DNA of 64,000 bases from contig BQMF02000059.1 in the NCBI GenBank assembly GCA_027922465.2, positions 558,001-622,000 of the forward strand, written 5' to 3'. This document shows positions 46,484 to 57,004 of this stretch, piece after piece. The DNA comes from Turritopsis dohrnii. Taxonomy: Eukaryota > Cnidaria > Hydrozoa > Anthoathecata > Oceaniidae. Within the stretch, counting starts at the first letter, position 1; the number at the start of each line of letters is the position of its first letter. A program made the position numbers and the translations under genes. The notes under the pieces were generated by a model. It saw nothing but the letters and a program-made list of their open reading frames with translations. It did not search any database and was not told the origin of the DNA.

Positions 46484-47098
46484 ATGGGAATGTGCCAAAT
46501 TTGTAATTGCCACATTGACGCATCAAAGATGAAACAACACATAGAGCACCATAGGAAATCTGTTAGGGTTCGTTGCGGTCAGTGCAACTTAACTTTCCGT
46601 GGAAATTACGAACTAAAAGAGCATATTAATGTAACTCATAATAACTTGCGATACACTTGTGTAGAATGCAAGAGTAGCTACAAGAGTCGCTCAGGACTTT
46701 ATATGCACACAATTTCGAAACATCGAGTCGTTGATTTTACAGTGCAAAATGAAGATAATGTAAGACGAAAAAAGACTTTGTCGTCATTTAAATTTTTTTG
46801 TGATAAATGTAGTAAGGTTTTTGAATGGAAGTACAACTTGCAACGGCATAAAAAAGAGTCCTGTAATGAAGTTAGAAATTTATTTCTGTGTCCCTACTGT
46901 AATCCTGTAAAACGTTTCAAGCAATTAAAGTACTTAAAGGAACATATCAGATCATTCCATCCACAAATATCGACATTACCTTCAAAAGAAGCAGCAGCAC
47001 CAAAGAATTTGTCGCCCCGTTGTTACACTTGTTATAAATGCAGCGAATCATTTTCAACACGAGCAGGCAGGTTTCATCATATGCGAAAAGACCATTGA
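46484..47098 (+). CDS. C2H2 zinc-finger protein with six fingers (204 aa)
   Basis: The ATG at 46484 gives MGMCQICNC. Fingers in order are CQICNCHID---H---HH, CGQCNLTFRG---H----H, CVECKSSYKS---H----H, CDKCSKVFEW---H----C, CPYCNPVKRF---H----H and CYKCSESFST---H----H. Almost the whole protein is finger. It lies inside the CACTA-like transposon and diverges from the transposase, the position of the accessory DNA-binding protein in plant CACTA elements. I infer it may bind the subterminal GACTACC repeats. The alternative is a captured host gene. No other domain is visible, and the frame is intact. Confidence 0.8.
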   Translation: MGMCQICNCHIDASKMKQHIEHHRKSVRVRCGQCNLTFRGNYELKEHINVTHNNLRYTCVECKSSYKSRSGLYMHTISKHRVVDFTVQNEDNVRRKKTLSSFKFFCDKCSKVFEWKYNLQRHKKESCNEVRNLFLCPYCNPVKRFKQLKYLKEHIRSFHPQISTLPSKEAAAPKNLSPRCYTCYKCSESFSTRAGRFHHMRKDH

Positions 47099-47718
47099 TG
47101 GGTAATGTACATGCACTGCTGCTACAGAGAAAAACTTTCACTTGAGACTGTGTACATTTTCAAATTGTCGTAAAGTTTTTGACTTCTTTATTAAATCAGT
47201 TTTTGTGAATAGTTCGATGTTATGGTAAGAGCAATTCTTTATGAATAAACATACTGAGACAAATTAAATACAACAGTTTTGAATATGAAAACCCACATTT
47301 TCGTATTCAATATATTTAAAACTACCAGCTCTTATATTTAAAGGGATTCCTGCGTCGAAAATGATATTTTGAGAGAGGATAGAACTCACAAAGTTGCTTA
47401 AGAAGTCTTTCCTTTTTTATGAAGATATTTCGGGTAATTTGCCGTTATTCAGCCACAATCTTCTACTCCTTTACTTGTCTTAGATTAAGCCCAGTCTCCA
47501 CTAGACGATTGGCGTCGCAGTATTAAAGGCCAAAAGTAGAAGCTCATTCACTGGAAAACCCACTTTTCTTTTGGTTTTGGAAAAAAGCGCAACCAATTAA
47601 ATTTCGTTTAAGGAAAGAAGCATTGGGGACGCACTTTGACATGATCGCAACGCTACGTAGCTAGACGCAATTTTTTGGTGAGGCCAAAAAGCGAACAACT
47701 ATCTTTGCATCCCTCTTT

Positions 47719-47814
47719 GAACTCACATCAATCATTGAACGCACATCAATTGTTGAACGCACATCAATCATTGAACGCACATCAATCATTGAACGCACAT
47801 CAATCGTTGAACGC
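47719..47814. repeat. 18-bp minisatellite
   Basis: About five to six copies of GAACGCACATCAATCATT in the right subterminal part of the CACTA-like element. The antisense frame (IDVRSM repeated) is a by-product. Confidence 0.95.
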
Positions 47815-48049
47815 CTTATGACGACTTTAAAGTAGTAATTTGTGACGACCTTTAAGTAGTTATTTTCTAACCTAACTGAATGACTATGGAAGGTAGTCAA
47901 AAAGACTGCCTCGAAGTGAGTCTTTGCTCAGCTAAGTACAATGACGACCTTGAGGTAGTCAAGATGACTACTTTCTGACTACCTAAGAGTAGTATTTGAG
48001 AAAAGACTACCTCGACCTAGTCCAAATGACTCAGTTAGATTTCTCAGTG
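47815..48049. promoter_or_regulatory. Right inverted end with subterminal repeats
   Basis: Repeated GACTACCT, GACGACCTT and AGGTAGTC words occur at about 47820-48015, and the 23-bp inverted end at 48027-48049. It mirrors 39999-40340. Confidence 0.75.
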
Positions 48050-49560
48050 TATTTATAAGAAAGCCTAAACAATAGAGCAGGGTTGTGGGAACTTTATGCG
48101 CGCCGTGCTCAAGTTGATTGTATTATATAAATGGTCCGTCCCGTTTTGGTTGTTTTAATATTGCCCTAAAAAGAATCTCTCCAGCATGCTCAACTACCAG
48201 TGTCATGGGGAATTAGGATGCATGAAAATAAATTAAGACTCTCGATGCTTAATGTGACTTTTGTTGTAATAATATGAAAGAACATCATAATGTTACGACC
48301 AATTGGATGAACTTATGTTGAACAAGAAGAAAAAACATTTTCCTTCAAGAGCCAAAAGTGACATATTTGCAATGGTCATCTCGATTACTTGAAGGTTCTG
48401 GTATATTGATGTACTTATGTGTTTTCATTTTGTCACAAAGACAAGCGAGAGTGTCCACTAAATTTCCTCCAATCTTTAACAGTACTAATATCATAGGTTT
48501 TGAAGTAAAAACACCTCAGCAACCTTTCCACTTTGCGCTTTAGATGAAATCTGGATTACTATTCCTTAACTTATATAAGTCTAGCTTATCAATGGGCATG
48601 TTTTTGGTGAAAGTTCGCTAATCACGTTGGATCAATGCATTCCATACGAAGCATATATACTTAAACTAGGTAGACAGTCACTGTAGCAGGTGAAGTTGTC
48701 AATAATGGTATGATACTATGTACTTTCAACTAAGAAACTCTGAAAGAAAAAACAAAAGAATGCAAAAATTCCATCCATATTAGCACAGCGTGCTGTAATC
48801 TGGCACCTAGTATTCGGAAACAAACTGCATTTTCATGGGGTTGCAAGTTTTTATGCATTGTAAAATTGCTGATTATTTTTTGGTTACCGTATGAAAAGAG
48901 AAATAAATGGTTGAGTTTTTAGAATGAATGCTAGGTGAAAAATCAAAATAAATCAGCTAAGGTGACAGGAGACTAAGATTAATTTTAAAGAGCTGTGTGG
49001 TACTTAGTGTACATACATTTATGCAAACAAATAGGATCCTTTAAAGATGCCAGGAATTTATATTGATAAGAATATCTCGTACTTCCGACCGTAGGAGGTC
49101 ACGCGGATTTACAGATTACAAATTACATACATAGGAAAATTAAAACTGTTGAATTCATTTCTGGTTTGCTGTTACAATCATGTGCACCAATGGAAGAACG
49201 CTGCTCTAATGATACTGGAAGGAATTACTGAAAATTTCAATAAACCCAAGCAAGGTTTGTTTCATTAGATTTATAACATTTGTATGCTTTTGTAAGTTCT
49301 GAGTCCATGAATATCAAGATTTTTAGGCATAAAATTAATTTTAACGTAAGGAAAATTGTTTCACTTAAATTTATAATAGCTAATTGGCACTCTGGGCATT
49401 CCATTGCGTAAACTGTCGCAAATGGTATTCGACTGCAGTCTGACATAAACGTTTTCATGTTAAAGTTCTTATTATCATGAGTATACTTGATTTTAGCTTT
49501 TATGCAAATATAAGGCCGTCGTAAACTTATTTCTATAAACTGTAAGACGTTCTTTGCTTT
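48050..49560. other. Intergenic DNA with gene-less block flank
   Basis: About 48590-48790 matches the 3' flank of gene 2 at about 30640-30840 (shared TCACGTTGGATCAAT and AAGCATATAT), but no secreted-protein gene precedes it. No other gene is supported. The frame at 49237-49458 (minus) is not convincing. Confidence 0.5.
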
Positions 49561-49599
49561 TGCTTTGGACGGAGACGGAGTTCATCACAATGTGCCCAA

Positions 49600-50310
49600 T
49601 CAAGTTAATCACTGTCTAGCCGGTTTATTAATCACTTCAGTAAGATTGTAACAGTCGAGTATCTGCTGGTATCTTTGGGTAATAGGTGAGTCAGATTTCA
49701 ACATACTTATTATGAAATCCCTTACTATGACAACTATGCCATCGCAAATACTAGGCACGTGGTTAATGAGAGATATAAAACGACCAACCCATTCTGTTAC
49801 ACTAGAATTTTTAAAAATTTGGTTGATAGACTGCACATATAAAAACTTTGCTATAACGTTTGTTGTCCTCCACTCCAATCCGGATGTCCCACATGGATCT
49901 CAGACGATTTTAAATCATCTATTGCATATAAACCTACACTCCCGCTACGCTTAGTAGCAAAAAACTCAATAACCTGAAATGTTAACATATTCCAGAAGGC
50001 GAGGGTTGTCCGTTAGAAAAGAATTCAGATAGGGCATAGATATCGAAGTTGCATTCATTTACCATACATTCAATGTCAGTAAAACTTGACACCATTGATT
50101 GTGTATTTACATGATTTTCGAAAGTTTTATGCTTTTCAAGTCCATTTTTGTAATAGTCCGTCTGAAATTTGACGCCAGAGTCAACCAAGGAGGTAGATGT
50201 AGACGGAGTTGAATCGCAGAATGCAAATAAGAAATACATTCTCATTTCGAAAATGTAGCTGACAAATCCAAGAAGTATGTGATCTGGAAACTGGACTCTT
50301 TCCATAACTC
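49600..50310 (-). pseudogene. Broken endonuclease of a LINE or Helentron
   Basis: The minus-strand translation across frames shows DIECMVNECNFDIYALSE (about 50020-50080), a SGSVGLYAIDDL stretch (about 49910-49950), a damaged DFI--MLKSDSPITQRYQQIL (about 49660-49720) and CYNLTEVINKPARQ (49609-49655). These are endonuclease/exonuclease/phosphatase-fold motifs in the usual order, spread over several frames. The whole repeat (about 49560-50720) reappears, shortened, at 16150-16490. No RT is attached. Confidence 0.65.
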
Positions 50311-50719
50311 AGTAACAAAAAAGACCAATGTGTTGTGTCGATGCACTTTATTAGTAATTGTTTCTTTTTACATTGAACAGTTTTATTGTATAAGTCACGT
50401 TTTGGTGCGCTATGAAATCCAGGTCCATGATTCTTTTTTATGTCCGCGTCTTGTAAAATAATTGTGAAAGTGGCTGTATGGTTACTGTAATAAAGCGTTC
50501 TCCACCTGAACCGTTGAACCGTCTTATTTGATTGTTTCGTTGACTTTCCTTCGTACAAACTATTGACTGGTGTAAGGAATTCTTCATCCCGCTCAACTGG
50601 GTCAAAGAATACATCACGTTATGTTTGAATTTAAAATTCTTCCGTTGATTTTTTGTTTGTTTATCAAGACTTTGTTGATTTTTTTGTTGCCTTGTTGATT
50701 TTTTTTCGATTTCACGCAT

Positions 50720-51125
50720 GCACCTTGTATGCAATTTTATCCAGGCAATGGGGGCAAGCCTGGTTGAATTCTGTCACATGAGAAAATTGTCAGTCCACTT
50801 TACCGAGATATCGGTTTAATAAAGTGAGATCGAGGCTAAGCAGACTGGCTTGTTTCTTATGTGATTATAAATATATTTGAGACTTCCTTAACAGTAGCAA
50901 AATCTCGGCTAGCCGGGCTAGCCTCCCCCATTTTGACAACACCTTAGTAGATACTGTGGGAGGGGAAACTTGAATATATCAATAACTTAAAGTCAATACA
51001 CATTTTCCTGAATTACGTCACTACAAGCAACGTCTCATTTTCAAACTGAATACTAATGACGTTTCCGCTGTTTAAAAAGACAAATGACACCTCAGGAAAA
51101 ACATTTTCACTAAATTCTTTTATTA
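50720..51125. other. Left flank of block 3
   Basis: It matches block 2 from about 19470 and block 1 from about 3440, with no gene. Homology to block 1 breaks at 51125 and resumes at 53066. Confidence 0.65.
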
Positions 51126-53065
51126 TTCAGCCGATCTTAAGATCGAGATGAGTATTGGAATCGGCGTTTTTCATTATTCTTCATTAAATTTTGCTGTTTT
51201 CGGAAAGTCCGTTCGGATTTCGTTTCTTTATTCAAAATAGTTAATGACAGACCCAAAACTTTATGCTAAATGCAATACAAAAAGGGCACTTTTAATAATA
51301 ACTCATAAAAAATGATCTTTTCTGTACTTCTGAAATACTTTTAGAAGTAATACTAGACATTTTTTGTTGATAACTTCTCAATTCAATCTTTAAAATTTTT
51401 TTTATCAAATCCGTAAAGTATGCACACAGAGCTCGTGAAACGTTTTCGCTTATGTTTTGAGGAAGTCTATAACTCTGTAGCCTTGTAGAATCTTTGAAGA
51501 ATAATTTTAAGACTTCTTTCTTGTTTTGATCTACTAGTGCCGTGAAAATATTATCATCAGAGCATTGCTTGTAGGAAATATTTATGTTTAGTTAACTCTG
51601 GGAAAAGTTCTCGAAAAAGAAGATGAAAGATTGATAATAAACAAAACTGTTTCGTGAAAAAACTTTCAATATTACAACAGCAATGTGTATACATTACTGG
51701 TGAATACGTCTTATCAATGAATCCATAAAACATGTTCATTTCATTTAATAAATATTATACTGAAAGTTGAAGATATTAAAAAAAATTAATCAAATGAAAT
51801 TGTCATTGAAAGCACAAAATTACTTCACTTGTGGCTGAATTGATCCAAACTGACTACATTCCGATATAATAACTGAAAGTATAAACATCATGCGGTAGGA
51901 TTATTTTTAATAAAACTGTTTTTCTGGCTCTGATATGTCATAGTGAATTGAAAAGTGGTTAAGATTAACATTAAGTTTAATAAATTAAAGAAGGAGTAAT
52001 TTGGTGAATTTCAGACTGTATCAAATTATGAGTCACAGTACAATGCTCGATCAAGTTATCACTGTGTGGGGCTGACTAGTGCTAAGTTCACATTGGAAAG
52101 GATGAAATAACCAAGATTTCTTCCACTGCAAACCACTTGATGCAAGCACAATGATTAAGTTTGGGATATATACAATATCAGGAAAACAAATTTTTGGATA
52201 ATTAGAACCCAATCAATATACATACGCATAATTTGAAAATTTAGAGTGTAATATGTGCTAGGACACAATAAAACATGTTTGAAAAGAACACGGATCCTAA
52301 CAATGTTTTGTTGTGTCATTTGTCTTTTCGTGCACAATTGCTTTACCTATAAAGATTCAAGTGGTAGTATGCAGTCAGTGGCGGATCTAGAGTGCAGGCG
52401 CAACTTGTGGAGAAGCGCATTAACATAATTTGTCACTTCGGTTTATTTTACCAATGGGATTGTTTGAATGTTTTTCTTTTATGTTGGAATTAATGACACT
52501 CTCTTACACAAATTGCGATTTATTTCTAGATCCGCCACTGGCAGGTTTAGTAGAAATAGATTTTCATATTATATGTTATGTTGATTTAAATTATATACAA
52601 TATAATTTTTATATTGTCATGGATTAAAATCTTTGAAATGCCCAAGTTTCTCTTCCTCCTAATCCAAGTTGTGAACAATTTCATGTAACCTTTATTTAAA
52701 TATGTTACCAACTCGCATTTCTGGCAAAATTTGAACGGTTTGCACAAAGAACAATTGGAAGGTCTTGACGTTAAATTTGGCAGTCACTTTTGCAGTATTT
52801 AAGCAAGTTTGACCTATTTTAACTCATTTGATTGTAATAGATTTAATATTGTTGAAGTCAATACAATTGTGAAAGTCTTCAATTCATAATAGCTTTACAT
52901 AATTTATGTTAGATATACCTCTGCAATTTATTTAGTCTTCCTCACTTCGTACTAGCCTCTTACTATAAGCGTCACTTCAAAGGGCTTGCGTGTAATGTAA
53001 CATTAAGCACAATTTAATCGCAATTATAACTGTTACATCGGCTGAGCTACCGCACTTTAGGGCTG
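51126..53065. mobile_element. 1.94 kb insertion in block 3 flanked by an 8-bp duplication
   Basis: TTTTATTA occurs at 51118-51125 and again at 53066-53073. Joining the outer sequence across one copy restores the text found in blocks 1 and 2 (about 3800 and 19840). The insertion begins TTCAGCCGATCTTAAG and ends CTTTAGGGCTG, so CAGCC is near both ends in inverse orientation. An 8-bp duplication and CAG ends recall hAT elements. No transposase is encoded, and a hAT-like MITE is nested inside. Confidence 0.6.
52376..52540. mobile_element. hAT-like MITE, 165 bp
   Basis: The ends are perfect 16-bp inverted repeats, CAGTGGCGGATCTAGA at the left and its complement at the right. CAGTGGCGGATC-type ends are typical of non-autonomous hAT elements. 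No clear 8-bp target duplication is visible, only GCAG shared on both sides. Confidence 0.75.
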
Positions 53066-53990
53066 TTTTATTAAGATTAAACCCGCAATAATTACCTAGA
53101 AACTTAGAAACGAGGCAGCGCCTGCAGTGATGTATGTTATGAAAAGTCTATAAAGATTAATCAGCCTTCAACTTCATTACTTGAGAATTCAAAAATAGAA
53201 CTCATGACTATGCTTGAGATGCCGTCACAATTTTCTCCATCACACGATTTCCTAGTCTGGGTTATAAAAAAAAGTAGATTAATGGAGTTGAATTAATCTA
53301 GAAACTGCAGTTTTGTAAGACATTTCCACAATTTATTTCCTGAAAGGTTGGTAAAAGCGATAATTTTAGTGTGAAAGACGGACAGTATCAATATTTCAAA
53401 GTTTTATTATCTACCTCAAATTCAAGAGTAAACAAACATAGAGTTGGTAAAGGTAGACGCAAATGTTTGGACGCATTTGGTTTTGTTATTTTCCAAATGC
53501 AACTAAATTAAGTTTCAGTGCATACGTCATTGTATGTCACAACAATATTACCAATATTACCTGTTTTTCCTACAAGGGAATCAAGTTTCATAAAGCGACT
53601 AATAGAAAATCTGTGTATAGTTACAAAGATCCGATTCAAGTTCATACGAAATGCTGTAGGTAAAGATGAAACTGAGTAAATGGGTAAAAGCAATGAAATA
53701 AATGCCCAATTGGTTGAACAATACGCGTATTTGTTTGCATCTTATAACATAACGACCTACACAGCTACATAGCTTGGTTTATGGAACGACATTCAATTAA
53801 CACTCAGCTCATCAACTTTTTTGATCAGATCTCTGATGTACAAATTGAAAATACACTATTCTAAAAGAGGATTCGAATACTTTTATTGAATATGTTTAAG
53901 TTTGCTTCAATATGATAAAAATCCATTCAGTTTCTATACGTAGATGCGAGTTAAGGTTGCTAAACATTACCTCGAATTTCGTTTCTGAGC
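53066..53990. other. Block 3 flank, continued
   Basis: It matches 3810-4860 in block 1, including the uninterrupted AAATTCAAGAGTAAA to GGTAGACGCAAA passage at about 53417-53465. No gene is seen. Confidence 0.6.
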
Positions 53991-55040
53991 GGGGCGATAG
54001 AGATAAGATTTTAGAAATGTACTTCCGCTTTATCTGACTACTCAACCGAATCTTGAAGATTTGGCAAAGGGAAATATATTTTGGCTATTACTATTTGCAA
54101 TAGTTGATGAAAGATATAGGTAAGTTCTTATCAGCTTTTTTCTAACATTTTATTATAACTTTTTCTAACATTTCATGATGACATCAAAATTTCGATAACT
54201 TAACCAGTAAACCATTTCACCATTTAGTAAGTCATGTAATATTAATCATTTCTCGTGTAACATTAATCATTTCTCTGGTCATTGCAATAAGAATTGTTAG
54301 CTACTATCTTTTACATCATAAATGTTCACCGTATAATTTAAATTTCATATCTTAAAAGTGAGAGATCTCGGAAACTAAAGTGAATTATGAAATAGTGAAA
54401 AGAGACTTGCCAAATAACTTTTGTAGATTTATGATATTTGCAAAAATCATTTTGGATATAGGAATTCCTCAAGGGACTAGGTGATCCCAGTTAAAGATAT
54501 AGGAAAAATAAAACCGGTCACAAAATGGTTTTGGAAATGTACTTCCGCTTAGTCAAACTACCCAACCGTATATCAAATGAAATTTTAAGATTTAAAAAAA
54601 AGAAAGGCATTTTGAGCAAAACTATCAACAGCAGCTGACGAAAGATATAGGTTAGTTCCTATGAGCTTTTTCTAACATTTCATAATGGCATCAAAATTTC
54701 GATTTCTTAACCAGAGAAAAGTTTGACAATTTAGTAAGTCATGTAATATTAATCATATCTTAAGTAACTGCAATAAAACGTGTTAGCTACTACCTCATTA
54801 AATCATAAATATTCACCGATAATTGCAATATAACTTCTTAAAGGTGAGGCACATGAACTACTGAAAAGAGACTTTTCAAACAACCTTTGGAGCTTTTTCA
54901 TATTTATGAATGCAATATTGGAAGTAGGAAACTCTTTAAGAAAATAAGGGATCTCAATTAAAGAAAACAAAGCAAAAAAGCAGACTGGTAACAAAATTGA
55001 GGTTTTGGAAATATACTTCCGCTTAGTCAGACTACTCAAC
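53990..55040. repeat. ~0.5 kb tandem repeat upstream of gene 3, three copies
   Basis: GAAATGTACTTCCGCTT (or ATATACTTCC) occurs at about 54017, 54535 and 55011, spaced about 518 and 476 bp. It matches the arrays before genes 1 and 2. Confidence 0.85.
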
Positions 55041-56221
55041 CGTGTAAGATCAATGAAATTTTAAGGATTTATCAAAAACGAGAAATTTTAGAGATTTACT
55101 TTCACGAATGACTAATTAAATATATTTTGCGTGAGATAATCTTTCGCGTTCAACAGGAAAGTACATTTTGCGAAGGATAAACTTTTACAATTTTCAGTTT
55201 TTGCGCAGCTAGTTTCTCTAACCGTTGTGGAATTTTGACAAATACGAGAGAGATTTGTTAACAGGCGTTTCCATCTTTCTTGGCTTCTCTTTTTTTGCTC
55301 GACTGATATTGCGTTTATGAAGCATCACAATAATTTTCGTAGTCTAGTGTGCACTATCAATTAGGGACGCTTTCATTTAAGAAGCCCTCTCATTCAGGAG
55401 AACCAATGTATCAACTATAAATCAATGCAGATTTTTAGATTATTGCTGATCTTGTATATTTCAATCCTTGTGAATAAAGAAAAATAAAATCTCACGCAAT
55501 TCCAGTAACTAATTGTTTTTAGTTTGCAGAAAAGTATGTAGTGCGCACTAAATTAAGTTTCCCAAATTAGATGCGCACAAATTTAGGGGGCGTTTCTTGA
55601 ATTTAACTTTCATGAATGGGATTCCTAGGCCATTTCACGGGGGATAAATATTCGCGGATACCTAAAATAAGTTGTGTTAAATGAGTTAGCTTAACCCTCT
55701 TTTGACTCGAAGGAATTTTCGATTTCTAGCTGGTAGACATGTTTTGAATTTGTAATTCTTATATCATTGGAAAGCTGGCAAAATATCCTATCTAACGGTG
55801 TAAAAATTATTATCATACTCCAGTTATTTCAGTTTTAAATTTAATTTGAATTGTGCGTAAGAGTTTTTAAGACTGATAATGCATTAAAAAGTTCTGAAAG
55901 CACATTATCATTTCCTGGCTTAATTAAAGTCAATTTGAAAAGTTTGACATTAAACTTGTTTAATGTTTCATTATTATGTCTGTTCATAAAAATCTATAAT
56001 TAACCTTCAAAAAATTCTATCCATTTCTGATGACCAAGCACAAATGCTATTGTGTTACATAGTTATTTCAATTCAAGTGCTGAGAATGATGAATTTTCAT
56101 AATATTTTCAACACTGTAATTATCTAAAGCAAGACCTGTTTGAGATGTTATTTGTAAAAGTGGTCCATCTTTGTAATTAATTGTATTTTGAAAGAAATTG
56201 CAAAATTTAATTTTTTAGATC
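55040..56221. other. Upstream non-coding region of gene 3
   Basis: The sequence is homologous to the region before genes 1 and 2, shortened in the 7000-8400 equivalent. It ends in the shared acceptor-like AATTTTTTAG at about 56209-56218. Confidence 0.5.
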
Positions 56222-57004
56222 ATGAAGATTATCATTAGCGTTTTGTGCTTTTATGTTGTTGCGACAGTCGTTGCTATTGACATCAAACATGGGCCTCATG
56301 GAGCAGAAGGCATGTGTGGAGTTGCGGTTAGAGACCGTAGACACCGCTTTAATAAAAATCTTAAGGAAGCATATGATGCCATGCTGAAATCAGTGGGAAA
56401 AGATAATATAGTTAAAGATGGAAACACAAAAGTCTTAAATCATGCTCACATCATTTCTTGGGGAAATATTTTCAGAAAAATTTTTGAAAAATTTCCTGCT
56501 ACTGATGAAGTTTATAATGGTCAAATTCGTGCATGGAAGAATGATGTAGCGGAAATGATAATGGACTTACACACGATCGATGAAGGATGGTACTTATTCA
56601 ATACATTCCGCAATTACAAATTCAGAAATGGTAAAAAACCATATCAGGCATTTGAAAAAGCAAATGCAAATAACCAGGCAGAATGCATTCATTACATAAG
56701 AAATCTGCCAGATGAATTTAGTAATGCTGATTCAATCAAAGAAACGGTCGTCGAATTCTGTAGGTGTGCTTACAGTTCACCAGCAAACATTCGGCCTGGT
56801 TTTGCCACAACAAATGAAGATATCGACAATGCCATGGATCCATTAGTGCCAGAAAGTGAGGATATGTCGAGACCAGGACATTTCAGGAGATTCACTCACC
56901 GTGGATTATATTTGAGAGAGAAGTTCCATACCGATGCAAAGTTTTATCCTGAACGACTTGGTGGTGGATACGAGACTTCCGACGTGCCACTGGTAACAAG
57001 TTAA
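56222..57004 (+). CDS. Secreted protein of unknown family, copy 3 (260 aa, tail lost)
   Basis: Very close to copy 1: the first 30 residues, including the signal peptide, are identical, and all four mature cysteines are kept. Differences include FNKNLKEAY, IFRKIFEKF, NYKFRNGKKPYQ and VPESEDMSRP. The protein stops after PLVTS. Relative to copy 1 about 72 bp are missing (copy 1 positions about 9907-9978), removing the Gly/Ser-rich KWPKPPAVP tail, the old stop and a few 3'UTR bases. A new TAA formed from UTR sequence at 57002-57004. This copy is therefore 19 residues shorter but otherwise intact. No function is assigned. Confidence 0.85.
   Translation: MKIIISVLCFYVVATVVAIDIKHGPHGAEGMCGVAVRDRRHRFNKNLKEAYDAMLKSVGKDNIVKDGNTKVLNHAHIISWGNIFRKIFEKFPATDEVYNGQIRAWKNDVAEMIMDLHTIDEGWYLFNTFRNYKFRNGKKPYQAFEKANANNQAECIHYIRNLPDEFSNADSIKETVVEFCRCAYSSPANIRPGFATTNEDIDNAMDPLVPESEDMSRPGHFRRFTHRGLYLREKFHTDAKFYPERLGGGYETSDVPLVTS

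Larger units (their letters stand above)
39999..48049. mobile_element. Complete CACTA-like (CMC) DNA transposon, 8.05 kb
   Basis: The left end reads CACTGAGAAATATAACTGAG, and the reverse complement of the right end reads CACTGAGAAATCTAACTGAG. The match continues three more bases with a single difference in 23. Both ends are followed by many GACTACC/GAGTCA subterminal words. A TA dinucleotide flanks each side (39997-39998 and 48050-48051), consistent with a 2-bp target duplication. Inside are a minus-strand DDE transposase (43690-45828), a minus-strand multi-exon SAMD3-like gene (41326-43717) and a plus-strand six-finger protein (46484-47098). All frames are open. CACTA/CMC elements typically start CACT(A/G), have subterminal repeats bound by an accessory protein, and make 2-3 bp duplications. 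Confidence 0.8.

Noticed and set aside
47719..47814. Repetitive IDVRSM protein on the minus strand
   Set aside because: It comes from an 18-bp minisatellite in the transposon end.
49237..49458. 73-codon minus-strand frame with Cys-x-x-Cys
   Set aside because: No further metal ligands or family features; it lies in the duplicated non-coding flank.
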